From NCBI GenBank assembly GCA_012031415.1, contig JAAUTN010000014.1:1-46154 (forward strand): DNA of 46,154 nt, in the 5' to 3' direction. Origin of the DNA: Leptolyngbyaceae cyanobacterium SM1_4_3. GTDB taxonomy: Bacteria > Cyanobacteriota > Cyanobacteriia > Elainellales > Elainellaceae. This document shows positions 18,941 through 27,543 of this stretch, one piece after another; position 1 is the first letter of the stretch; each line of letters begins with the position of its first letter. Under the pieces are notes generated by a model, which was given only the letters and a program-made list of their open reading frames with translations, was not told where the DNA came from and did not search any database. The position numbers and the translations under genes are program-made.

Positions 18941-19047
18941 ACTCGTTCCCAGGTTCTACCTGGGAATGCCCTTTCAGCGGCTCTGCCGCCAGTTTTTAGG
19001 AGGCAGAGCCTCCAGTTCTGCATTCCCAGGCTGAGCCTGGGAACGAG
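18941..19047. repeat. Nested palindrome R1 (CTCGTTCCCAGG...CCTGGGAACGAG)
   Basis: Outer arms CTCGTTCCCAGG and CCTGGGAACGAG enclose further hairpins (GGCTCTGCC, GGAGGCAGAGCCTCC). Sister elements lie at 22267-22396 and 23638-23754, all in gaps of the same glycan cluster. Confidence 0.8.
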
Positions 19048-19070
19048 GGGTAGGGGGGTGGGCTACTCGT

Positions 19071-20975
19071 TTATCCTAATGCCAGTGCATAGGAGTCTAG
19101 ATCATCGGGGCTGGAGCCGATCGCCGTCTGCAATTGATACAGCGCTGCATACCGACCGCCCAGGCGCATTAGCTCATTGTGAGTGCCGCGTTCGAGAACT
19201 TTGCCTTTCTCGATATAGAGAATTTGATCCGCCGAGACTGCACCTCGGAGATCGTGAGTGATCAAAAAAGTGGTGCAGGTTTGAGCGAGACGCTCCAGTG
19301 CTTCTGTGACGGCGTGTTCATTCTCGTTATCCAGACCCACGGTGGGTTCATCTAAGATGACGATTCTGGCTTTGCGAACAGCGGCACGGGCGATCGCAAT
19401 TCGCTGTCGTTGTCCACCTGACAGGGTTGCGCCCCGTTCACCCATGATGGTGTCATAGCCCTGGGGTAGATCCAGAATGAACTCATGAGCGTTCGCCAGA
19501 CGAGCCGCTGCCTCGATTTCGGCATCGGTTGCGCCCAGTGAGCCGTAGGCAATGTTGTCCCGGATACTCACCGCAAACAAGACACTTTCTTGTAAAACAA
19601 TGCTCACCTGACGGCGCAGAGACTCTAGCTTGTACTCCCGCAGATCGTGTTCGTCGATCAAAATTTGACCTTCAATCGGGTCATAGAGGCGCAACAGCAA
19701 ACTCACCAAAGTAGATTTGCCGCCCCCCGAAGGCCCGACCAGGGCTACCCGCTGACCGGGTTTCGCCTCAAATGAAACGCCATTTAGAATCCCTTTGTCA
19801 GGTTCATAGCCAAAGGTGACATTGCGAAACCGGACCGCGCCCCGAAAGGGAGGTGCCTCGATCGCCCCTCGCGCATCTCGAATGTCAGGAACGGTGTCGA
19901 GCAAGTCAACCACCCGCTCACCGGAAGCCGTCGCTTTGGCAATTTGCGCCATGTATTTTGCTAGCTGTTTGGTCGGCTTAAAGGAGGTTTTGAGGTATGT
20001 GATAAACACTAATAAGTCACCAGGAGTCGCTGCGCCCTGAATCACTAACTGCACTCCGCGCCATAGTACAACTGCGGTGGCGATCGCCACCAACATTTCT
20101 ACCGTGCGTTGCAGCCCAGCGGATAGCTGCTGCGTTCGAGCTACTTCTTCCTGACTTTTGCTGTTCTCGTCGGAGAACATACTTTCTAGCATTCCTTCCA
20201 GGGAAAGCGCTTGAACCACCTTGATCGCGCCGATTGCCTCAGCCGCCGTTGCCGCCATTGCCCCCTCTCGTTTGCGCTGTTCGCGGGCGACGGTGTGAAT
20301 CCGCTTGGTTAGCTTTAGCGTCGAGAGAATGAAAAAGGGAAACACTAATAGCCCGATGACAGCAAGCTGCCAGTTCATCCAAAGCATCACGCCTATCATG
20401 CCAAATAGGGTGAGCGTGTTGACAAACAGCGGCACAGCGGCGGTGATGGTGACTTCACGCAGTCGATCAATGTCGTTAATGATGCGCGTGATTAGATCTC
20501 CCCCTCTCGCTTTGCTGTGAAAGGAGAGTGAGAGACGCTGAAGGTGGGCGTAAAGCTTTGCCCGAATTTCAGCAATGATGCGGCTGGCGGCGATCGACAT
20601 ACTGACCAAACTCATGTAAGCAGCACCCGCTCGTAGCGCCGTCGCTGCCACAATCGCCGCAGTCAAAACGGTCAACAGCACCATTTGGGGCAAATCATTG
20701 AGAAAGGCGATCGGCAGAGGCGGCGCATCGTCCCTCGGTATGATGATGTAGTCAAAGATTAGCTTGAGCGGCCAGGGTTCTAGCAGTTGGGCAAGAATTT
20801 CTGCCAGCAGCCCAACCCAGGCTAGCGTGATCAAAAAGCCCTCTTTGCGAATTTCAGGCCAAAACCGCGTGACAATCCGCCGGATGCCTGCTGATGCCGA
20901 TTGCAGATCTTTTGGACGTTTTCGCTTGATTAAGGCTGACTGCTTTACAGCCTTCCTTCCGCTTGATTTTGGCAT
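19071..20975 (-). CDS. ABC exporter half-transporter (TMD-NBD fusion, MsbA-like)
   Basis: One-piece half exporter that dimerises in the inner membrane to move a lipid-linked or amphipathic substrate. The transmembrane domain covers about 48-340, the nucleotide domain about 376-615. Walker A GPSGGGKST (414-422), Q-loop Q462, signature LSGGQ (518-522), Walker B IVILDEP (538-544) and switch H574 are all intact. 634 residues. Its place between glycosyltransferases suggests it flips or exports the glycan or glycolipid they make; that is inference from context. Confidence 0.94.
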   Translation of the reverse strand: MPKSSGRKAVKQSALIKRKRPKDLQSASAGIRRIVTRFWPEIRKEGFLITLAWVGLLAEILAQLLEPWPLKLIFDYIIIPRDDAPPLPIAFLNDLPQMVLLTVLTAAIVAATALRAGAAYMSLVSMSIAASRIIAEIRAKLYAHLQRLSLSFHSKARGGDLITRIINDIDRLREVTITAAVPLFVNTLTLFGMIGVMLWMNWQLAVIGLLVFPFFILSTLKLTKRIHTVAREQRKREGAMAATAAEAIGAIKVVQALSLEGMLESMFSDENSKSQEEVARTQQLSAGLQRTVEMLVAIATAVVLWRGVQLVIQGAATPGDLLVFITYLKTSFKPTKQLAKYMAQIAKATASGERVVDLLDTVPDIRDARGAIEAPPFRGAVRFRNVTFGYEPDKGILNGVSFEAKPGQRVALVGPSGGGKSTLVSLLLRLYDPIEGQILIDEHDLREYKLESLRRQVSIVLQESVLFAVSIRDNIAYGSLGATDAEIEAAARLANAHEFILDLPQGYDTIMGERGATLSGGQRQRIAIARAAVRKARIVILDEPTVGLDNENEHAVTEALERLAQTCTTFLITHDLRGAVSADQILYIEKGKVLERGTHNELMRLGGRYAALYQLQTAIGSSPDDLDSYALALG

Positions 20976-21005
20976 GGTTGGTTTGTGAACGTTATTAGGT
21001 GAGAA

Positions 21006-22226
21006 TTAGGCGAAGCTAGGACGGGCGATCGCAGGCAGCTTTGGCACTCCCAAAACCTGTTGATAAACAGACTCCCAATTCTGTTTCTCAACTTGAGGTG
21101 CAAGCTTTTGCAGCACTGTGTTTCTAGCTGCAACGCCAAACTGTTGACGCAGATTGGGCTGAGTAATCAGCCGTCTCAGGGCCGTCACCAACTCTGTGCT
21201 AGAGCAAGGATTTACCACTAACGCATTGACCTCATTGTCAAGCATTTCACCAATCGCATCCACGTTAGTTCCCACAACTGCTCTGGCTGCTAGCATGGCT
21301 TCCAGCAAGGCGTTGGGGCAACCGTCATGAACTGAGGGAATGGCAAAGATATCCATGTGAGACAAATAGGCGAGCGCTTCAGTTCGGCTAATTTTGCCTG
21401 TGATCACCACGCGATCGGCCACTCCACTGTTGAGCAGTTCTTGTTGCCAATAGTCTCTTTCCTTTTCAACAAAGTCACCGACCAGGAGTAAGGTTATCTC
21501 TGTTTCAGCCTGCAACTCTCGGCAGGCATCGAGCAAGTATTCCACTCCCTTTTTGTCGCGGAAGTTGCCCACAGAGCCAATGACCGTTCCTTGCAGGCGA
21601 TTGACCAGCGTAGGAGTAGGCAGGTGATCAAATTCAATGGGGGCGATCGAATTCCAAAAGGCAGAAGATTTCTGCTGAATTTCTGGCACTAGCACCCTTG
21701 CCCGCTGCATTAACTCTTTGCTAACAAAGGTTGTCCAGGCAGAGTTGGCAAGCGTCCAGGTAATTTGCCCGTGCTGTTGAGGGCTAAACATATGTTTGTG
21801 CAAATCAGCGCCCCGCACACTATTGATTACGGGAAGCCCATTTTCTCGCGCCAGAAGGGTGGTCAGAAAGCCCATTTCGTTGATAAAAAAGGCATGGAAA
21901 ATATCAAACTGGTACGCCTGATGCAGACTCTTAAGCTGGTCGTAAAGATCACAAAGGTAATCTTGCTCCTTTGCTAAAGTTGATCGTACCGCAGGCTGAA
22001 GTCGATGAACTGTAATGCCATTTTTTACTGTGGTTTGACAATTGGCGCGACGATATTCACCTGCTGCTGCCAGTTCGCGCTCAGTCCGAAAAACTGCTCG
22101 AAATACGGCAACGTGAACGTCATAGCCTAGCTCTAGGAGCATTTGAGCAATACGATAAACGGACTCACCGACTCCGCCCACATCGGGGGGAAATTCGAGA
22201 GCGGTGATACAAACTTTGAGTATCAT
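21006..22226 (-). CDS. GT4-family glycosyltransferase
   Basis: GT-B fold retaining glycosyltransferase. I place the start at 22226 (MILKVCITALEFPPDVGGVGE); the longer reading from 22325 is encoded by repeat R2 and is not expected in the protein. Donor-side motifs are IGSVGNFRDKKGVEYLLDAC and the E-x7-E type signature around SVHDGCPNALLEAMLAARAVVGTNV, close to classical GT4. About 406 residues. The gap to the ABC gene is 30 bases, so the two are co-transcribed. Confidence 0.93.
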   Translation of the reverse strand: MILKVCITALEFPPDVGGVGESVYRIAQMLLELGYDVHVAVFRAVFRTERELAAAGEYRRANCQTTVKNGITVHRLQPAVRSTLAKEQDYLCDLYDQLKSLHQAYQFDIFHAFFINEMGFLTTLLARENGLPVINSVRGADLHKHMFSPQQHGQITWTLANSAWTTFVSKELMQRARVLVPEIQQKSSAFWNSIAPIEFDHLPTPTLVNRLQGTVIGSVGNFRDKKGVEYLLDACRELQAETEITLLLVGDFVEKERDYWQQELLNSGVADRVVITGKISRTEALAYLSHMDIFAIPSVHDGCPNALLEAMLAARAVVGTNVDAIGEMLDNEVNALVVNPCSSTELVTALRRLITQPNLRQQFGVAARNTVLQKLAPQVEKQNWESVYQQVLGVPKLPAIARPSFA

Positions 22227-22266
22227 AGTGCAGTTTGAGTAAAGTGGTCGTGAGTTTTCTAGATTC

Positions 22267-22396
22267 CCTCGTTCCCAGGCAGAGCTTTTCCTCGTTCCCA
22301 GGCAGAGCCTGAGAACGCCTTTCAAGTGGCTCTGCCACTTAATTCCAGGAGGCAGAGCCTCCAGTTCTGCATTCCCAGGCAGAGCCTGGGAACGAG
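22267..22396. repeat. Nested palindrome R2
   Basis: CTCGTTCCCAGGCAGAGC appears twice at the left and closes with GCCTGGGAACGAG at the right, enclosing AAGTGGCTCTGCCACTT and a GGAGGCAGAGCCTCC hairpin. Same family as R1. Confidence 0.8.
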
Positions 22397-22438
22397 TTTT
22401 AACGAGTTGTCGTGAGTTCTCTGATTTTGGAGTGTGCT

Positions 22439-23590
22439 TCAGGCTACGAGTTGTTTTTGTTCGCTATCCTTTATTACAGTTTGAAGCTCTTGCTCTTGAC
22501 TTAGAATCCGCTTTTTCTGCTTGAGGTAGCGGCTGTAGAAGTAGTGGTTTAGCTGCCTTTCGACTGAACTCAGGAAACTTTCTAACCAGGGATTTCCTTT
22601 GCCAAAGGTGAGACGCTGCACTAGTGGCTCAATCAGCAGTTCGCGCCGCCGACCGCCAATTCCGGCGTAGCGTTTTTTGAAGTATGAATCTTCGGTCAGA
22701 TTCCATTTGTCGCGTAAATGATGCAGGCTAGCCAAGTCCCAGGCATCGCTCCAGCGCACCATGAAGTAAGGTAAATCAAACCATTTGAAATCGGGCAATC
22801 GGGTTGCACCGAAGAGTTCGACCAGTCCTTTTTTGTTTTGGGCGACTCCTACGGTGTCTGTGGTGACGACAGATTCCCGCTCACAGTAGATTGAACCGCC
22901 TGCCTCCAGGACGGTTAGACACAGGTCGATATGTTCGCGGGTAGCCAGCATTTCTTCATCGAGTAGCCCAATCTGGTCAAAAATGGCGGTACGAGCCATC
23001 ATGCAGTGGAATTCAACGTAATCACACTGGGTTCGGCGGATTTGGTCGCGCACGTCGGCGATCGCCCTCCCCGTCAAATAAGCCTTCTGACGCAGCCGCC
23101 GCTTAATTTTACCGGCTGATTTTACATCAGTGAAGATGTAAGTTTCTCCTCCTGCATTGTGAATTACACCATGTTCTGGTTTGCCAATGCAGGTGAGTGG
23201 GCCAACGATTGTGGCTCCGGTTTCTTCAGCACATTCAACTAACTTGGTGAGCCAGTCCGGTTCCACCACTACGTCATTTTCCAGGAAAACCACATAGTCC
23301 GTTCTGGCTTGGCTCAGGACATAGCGCAGTCCTACGTTTCTCGCTTGGTTAGGAGAGATGTAGTAAGCCGTCCGAATCAACTGAAAGCCCTTTTCTTGAG
23401 CCTGCTCTTGCAGGTAACGCTGAATGTGAGTGGGGGTGCAAACATCGACGTACACCAGTTCAAAAGGATAGTCTGTGTTGCGGTAAATGCTCTCAAGCGA
23501 CTCGCGGGTATGGCTGAACCGCTCTCGTGGGCCAACAACAATTGTAACGGTAGGCTGTGTGGTAATTGGTTTGGCGATCGCTGTTTCCAT
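22439..23590 (-). CDS. GT2-family glycosyltransferase, paralogue
   Basis: I take ATG 23590 (METAIAKP) because GGAGG lies about 8 bases upstream; a TTG two codons earlier is possible. Catalytic domain motifs are VTIVVGPRERF, LVYVDVCTP, SPNQARNVGL and the metal site ENDVV (in YVVFLENDVV), where the usual DxD is changed to E-N-D. The C-terminal tail is shared with the GT2 at 17688-18893 (MVRWSDAWDLASL, KWNLTEDSYFKKRY). 383 residues, soluble. It probably adds a different sugar to the same glycan. Confidence 0.9.
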   Translation of the reverse strand: METAIAKPITTQPTVTIVVGPRERFSHTRESLESIYRNTDYPFELVYVDVCTPTHIQRYLQEQAQEKGFQLIRTAYYISPNQARNVGLRYVLSQARTDYVVFLENDVVVEPDWLTKLVECAEETGATIVGPLTCIGKPEHGVIHNAGGETYIFTDVKSAGKIKRRLRQKAYLTGRAIADVRDQIRRTQCDYVEFHCMMARTAIFDQIGLLDEEMLATREHIDLCLTVLEAGGSIYCERESVVTTDTVGVAQNKKGLVELFGATRLPDFKWFDLPYFMVRWSDAWDLASLHHLRDKWNLTEDSYFKKRYAGIGGRRRELLIEPLVQRLTFGKGNPWLESFLSSVERQLNHYFYSRYLKQKKRILSQEQELQTVIKDSEQKQLVA

Positions 23591-23637
23591 TTTCAAACCT
23601 CCATGTGACTACTTTTCTGGGAAGATGTTATTTTTAC

Positions 23638-23754
23638 TCGTTTACTCGTTCCCAAGCTCCAGCTTGGGAATGCCAAACTGGAAGCTCCAGCTTCCTCTTA
23701 CTTCAGGAGAAGCTGGAGCTTCTCTGGAGCAGTTCCCAAGCTGGAGCTTGGGAA
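23638..23754. repeat. Nested palindrome R3, entering the downstream end of a coding region
   Basis: GTTCCCAAGCTCCAGCTTGGGAA at the left and TTCCCAAGCTGGAGCTTGGGAA at the right flank AGAAGCTGGAGCTTCT hairpins. It is the AAGCT variant of the R1/R2 family. It overlaps the last codons of the MurG-like gene. Confidence 0.8.
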
Positions 23755-24980
23755 TCAGGAATAGCTTGAAAATCAGAAAACCAGGAATCTTCGTTTAATA
23801 ACTCCTTTAAGCGGGATGCTGACTTGGGTGCGCCCTGTAGATCAAACTGATGGGTAAACCGATGGGAAACTGGTTTTTGGTTGAGGTAAGTGATCATTTT
23901 TTGGGCAAGGCGATCGCCCGTCAAATCGTCAGACTGAAGCATTTGCAGCACTCCTAGTTTCTCCAATTTTTGAGAACGCAGGCTTTGTTCACCTGATTGA
24001 TCCTCTGAGGGTGAAGGAAACACTAGCGAACGAACGCCTGTTCTGAGAATATTCATTGTGGTGTTATAGCCCGCCATACTGATAGACAGATCGGCCTTGT
24101 TCATGTAATCAATCAAATGGGGAGTAAATCGACGAATCGTAAGATTTTTTTGTTGATCTGCGGCTGCTTGCAGCTTCAGCACTTCTGCTTCCGCCATGAA
24201 TGGCCCGGTGAAAAGGTAAATTTTATGAGGCAATGCTTTTTCTAAAATTGGGCTGGCTTCCGCGATCGCATTAAGCAATTCATATCCGTGTCTACCGCCG
24301 CCAACGCTGCCTAAAATCATCGGTTCTGACTGATTGAGAGCAGCCAAATCTGCCGTATCGGGTGCAATGTGAGTGGGCGGCGATTGAGCGACAAATCCGG
24401 TGTAATAGATCTCACAATCCAGGTCTTCTACTCTAGAGAAACATTCCTCTAGTCGCTGCAACTGCGGGTCAGAGTGGAATAAAACTAAGTCATAGTATTG
24501 ACTCACCCAGTTGCAGGTTCGTTCTTGCTTTTTGGCGCGAGCGCTATCGGTCATCACTTGAGTCATGATGATATCTCGCAGACAGCACACAACTCTGGTT
24601 TGCCGTCCAGATGCCTGAATGTGTTTGAGTAATGGAATTAGCTCAAACCGCAGCGCGTGCTTGCTAAAGGGGAAACTCTCGGTGATGAAACAGTCTGGCT
24701 GGATCTGTTCAAACATCTGAAGCAGCAAATTCTTGCGGCTCTCTTGAACTTGCTCCAAACTGACGGTAGCATCAACGGCTTTTAGCTCTGGGCCTTCCAT
24801 GCGAAGTGCAGGTAAAGTAATCACTTCGACGTTAGGCGGCAGTTCAAAGCCGGGTACGTCTTGTCCACCATTAATGAAATAGACTTGAAACTCCTGAAGC
24901 AAACTGCGAATAATTTCTGTACTCCGTACCAGATGTCCCATGCCTGCCAGGTGTTGGCAGTAAAACATGACTTTTTTCAT
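23703..24980 (-). CDS. MurG-like (GT28/GT1 type) glycosyltransferase A
   Basis: GT-B fold enzyme with MurG-like layout. It starts MKKVMFYCQHLAGMGHLVRS, a nucleotide-sugar enzyme N-terminus with a GHLxRS loop. The C-terminal donor domain has GSVGGGRHGYELL, MAGYNTTMNIL and SEDQSGEQSLRSQKL, comparable to the GGxGxxx and MNxAE-like regions of the family. The ATG has GAGG seven bases upstream. The last 17 or so residues (DSQAPAWELLQRSSSFS) are encoded by palindrome R3, so the tail is repeat-derived. It is a tandem paralogue of the broken gene upstream. Acceptor unknown. Confidence 0.85.
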   Translation of the reverse strand: MKKVMFYCQHLAGMGHLVRSTEIIRSLLQEFQVYFINGGQDVPGFELPPNVEVITLPALRMEGPELKAVDATVSLEQVQESRKNLLLQMFEQIQPDCFITESFPFSKHALRFELIPLLKHIQASGRQTRVVCCLRDIIMTQVMTDSARAKKQERTCNWVSQYYDLVLFHSDPQLQRLEECFSRVEDLDCEIYYTGFVAQSPPTHIAPDTADLAALNQSEPMILGSVGGGRHGYELLNAIAEASPILEKALPHKIYLFTGPFMAEAEVLKLQAAADQQKNLTIRRFTPHLIDYMNKADLSISMAGYNTTMNILRTGVRSLVFPSPSEDQSGEQSLRSQKLEKLGVLQMLQSDDLTGDRLAQKMITYLNQKPVSHRFTHQFDLQGAPKSASRLKELLNEDSWFSDFQAIPDSQAPAWELLQRSSSFS

Positions 24981-25000
24981 CTGCTTTCCTCTCTTTGCAT

Positions 25001-26183
25001 CTACAGGTGAATTGATTGGGCGATCGCCATCTGACCATGCACGATCGCAAACACGCCACAGTTTTTTCTACCCCTTGAAAGTCAAACTCCATATGGATAG
25101 GCTGCTGGTTCAGGCAAGCCACAACGCGATGGGCAAAGCGCTCTGGCTGCAAATCTTCGGGACAAATTACAGAAACGATGCCCAACTCTTCTAGCCGCTC
25201 TGCTCGTAGAGTTTGCTCCTGGTCATCATTTCCCTTAAACGGCAGCAGCATTGAGCGAACCCCCGTCGTCAACACGTTCATCGTCGTGTTATAGCCCGCC
25301 ATGCTGATAGAGAGGTCAGCCGTCTCATGTAGGCTAGCAGGTTGGGAGTGTAGCGCTGAAGCACGACGTTAGGACGATGAGTGGCGATCGCCTCTAACTC
25401 TAAAAACAGTTCATCGGGGACAAAGGGCCCAGTAAACATTTGAATCTGGTGAGGAATGGCAGATTCCAGATAAGCTGCGGCATCCATCACACAAGACAGC
25501 AACTCATGACCAAACCTGCCGCCACCAATACTAGTTAGAATAGTCGGTCGATAGGCATCAGGAACGGGTTGCTCTTCAATGTTGGATTCTTCAAGCGACT
25601 GCACAACATAGCCTGTGTAATGCACCTCACAGTTTAAATCTTTAACGCGAGAAAAACTTAGCTCCAGTGGCTGAAATTTTGGGTCGCCATGAATCAGCAG
25701 CATATCAAAATACTGATTCATCAATCTGCAAATCTTTTCCTCATGACGTGTCTGATCTTGCTTTGTAACTACAATGTCGCGCAGGCTGCAAACCACTTTC
25801 ACCCCATTTGCCTTAGCCTGATCGAGGAAAGGAATTAACTCACTGGAAAACCGTCTTCTGCCAAAAGGAAATAGTTCAACAATTAAGATATCGGGCTGAA
25901 AACTTGCTAGAATTTCCAGCAATAGTTCTCTTCGAGTGTCTAAAACAGCGTCCAGGTCTTGGTTTGGGTCTACGGTGCGAAGTTCTTGAAACTCAGAGTC
26001 AGTGGCGATCGCAGGCAGATTTACCATTTCTATCCCAGATGGAATCTGAAACCCATCAATCACCCGTCCACCGTTAATTAAACATACTTCAAACTCTCCG
26101 AGCAACCCGCGCACAATTTCCATGCTGCGAATTAAGTGCCCAATTCCCAAAATATGCTGACAATAAAACAATACTTTCTTCAT
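25001..26183 (-). pseudogene. MurG-like glycosyltransferase B, frameshifted
   Basis: Paralogue of gene A (MKKVLFYCQHILGIGHLIRS start, GGGRFGHELL, MAGYNTTMNVL). The frame runs from 26183 to about 25278, then the coding resumes in another frame. Between the codons for LLAYM and DLSIS there are 8 bases where gene A has 9 (25318-25325), so one base is missing. A second slip is likely in the T6 run at 25062-25067: with one more base the frame would end cleanly at 25001, 21 bases before gene A. Without it the frame runs on to 24871, overlapping gene A. The ATG overlaps the stop of the GT4 gene (TAATG), showing translational coupling. Either decay or sequence error. Confidence 0.8.
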
Positions 26184-27475
26184 TAGACTGTCACCTTAAC
26201 TGCTTGAGAAGATGTCACTTTAGCGGGTGTGCAGCTCACTGCGCTAAGCAATAGATCTCTAGTTTGTTGAGTGTTGTGAGTAAGAGAAAATTGCTGCGTC
26301 ACCTGCTCCCGTGCAGCGCAACCTAGCTCCTGCATCAAATCTGGTTGAGCCAGCAGATATTCCAATTCTGCGGCTAAGAGGAGTGGAGCCTGCTGAAGAA
26401 CCAGCAACCCATTCCGCATATGCTCAACTAATTCCTCAATCTCTGGAGTGTTAGCTGCAATCACAGGCAGCTTCATTGCCATCGCTTCCAATAGCGCTTG
26501 AGGAATGTCGCTGCAATTACCGTTTTTAGCGGTTTGGCAAGGCAACACAAACACATCTGCCTGCTGGTAAAGATCAATTAACTCGTCATGCAGCGGGTTG
26601 CTAACGAGTGAGACTACATCCTCAAGTTGCAGAGATTGAATTAGTCGTTTAATCTCAAACTGCACTAACCCATAACTGACAACCTTACAGCGGAAAGCAT
26701 ATCTCTTCTTCTTTAGCAATTGGCACGCCTGAAGTAAGTCTGTCAATCCATCCTCTTCACACGAGTGAATCACGCTAAGGAGTAGCGGTACGCGGCTTGC
26801 CTCATCTGTAACAGGCTTGCTTTCTGCTGGAAAGCGACTGAGATCAATACCGGGGTATGATAAGTAAATAGAGGAGTGATGAGCAGAAATTCCCTGTAAA
26901 AATTGTTGATTGTGACGTGTACAGGCGAGAACAAATTCAGCCTTATCCATGCGTCGGTCGAACACTTCTGGCTCAGTTGAGTAAATGTCTTTAACGTGAG
27001 CAGTAAAACTGTAGGAAATGCCTATCAGAGATTGAACCAGTTCCGCTACGGCGGCTGGAACATCAGCAGAGCAGGCATGGAGATGAGTAATCCCCAGCTT
27101 TTGTAACTCTAGTGCTAAATATCCCGCTTGAAGTAGTTCATTCAGTACCTTAGCTTCAGGGCGCGATTGCTGAAATGCTGAGGTTTGCCAATAGCGCCGA
27201 GGACTTTGTTCAAGCAATATATTCTGAGGTTGGAGCAGTTCAACCGCAGCATCGGAGCTAAACTTGGGCAGCAGTGAAGGAATGTAAGTAACGGGTGACT
27301 GGACTTCTGCAATAGCAGGGTAAACCTCTTCATCTTCAGGACGACGTAGCGAGAATATGTGTACTTTGAGTCCTTGCCGTTCCAATTCTAGAATTTCATT
27401 CAAAACATGAGTTTCTGAAATTTTTGGGAAAGTTTTCAGCAAATAACCAATCGGGGCAGCATTTGGGTAGTACAT
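26183..27475 (-). CDS. GT4-family glycosyltransferase
   Basis: GT-B glycosyltransferase related to colanic-acid-type enzymes: IGYLLKTFPKISETHVLNEI near the N-terminus, ITHLHACSADVPAAVAEL, SYPGIDLSRFP, and the donor site VFVLPCQTAKNGNCSDIPQALLEAMAMKLPVIA. ATG 27475 is chosen (MYYPNAAPIG); an upstream TTG at 27595 would overlap the previous gene by 52 bases and is less likely. 430 residues. It ends in TAATG, coupling it to gene B. Confidence 0.88.
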   Translation of the reverse strand: MYYPNAAPIGYLLKTFPKISETHVLNEILELERQGLKVHIFSLRRPEDEEVYPAIAEVQSPVTYIPSLLPKFSSDAAVELLQPQNILLEQSPRRYWQTSAFQQSRPEAKVLNELLQAGYLALELQKLGITHLHACSADVPAAVAELVQSLIGISYSFTAHVKDIYSTEPEVFDRRMDKAEFVLACTRHNQQFLQGISAHHSSIYLSYPGIDLSRFPAESKPVTDEASRVPLLLSVIHSCEEDGLTDLLQACQLLKKKRYAFRCKVVSYGLVQFEIKRLIQSLQLEDVVSLVSNPLHDELIDLYQQADVFVLPCQTAKNGNCSDIPQALLEAMAMKLPVIAANTPEIEELVEHMRNGLLVLQQAPLLLAAELEYLLAQPDLMQELGCAAREQVTQQFSLTHNTQQTRDLLLSAVSCTPAKVTSSQAVKVTV

Positions 27476-27543
27476 TGGCTTCCAAGGATATGCAATGATG
27501 AACTTGAGCGGCTTAACTGGGGCGGGTTCCAACGTGAAAACTT

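Noticed and set aside
22227-22325. N-terminal extension of the GT4 protein
   Set aside because: Encoded by palindrome R2; the GT4 fold begins at MILKVCITALEFPP.
24871-25000. Extension of MurG-like gene B into gene A
   Set aside because: The 110-base overlap gives a tail unlike the paralogue; a shorter end at 25001 after one more base fits better.
25278-25330. Programmed frameshift in MurG-like gene B
   Set aside because: No slippery heptamer, and the paralogue next door reads through in one frame.
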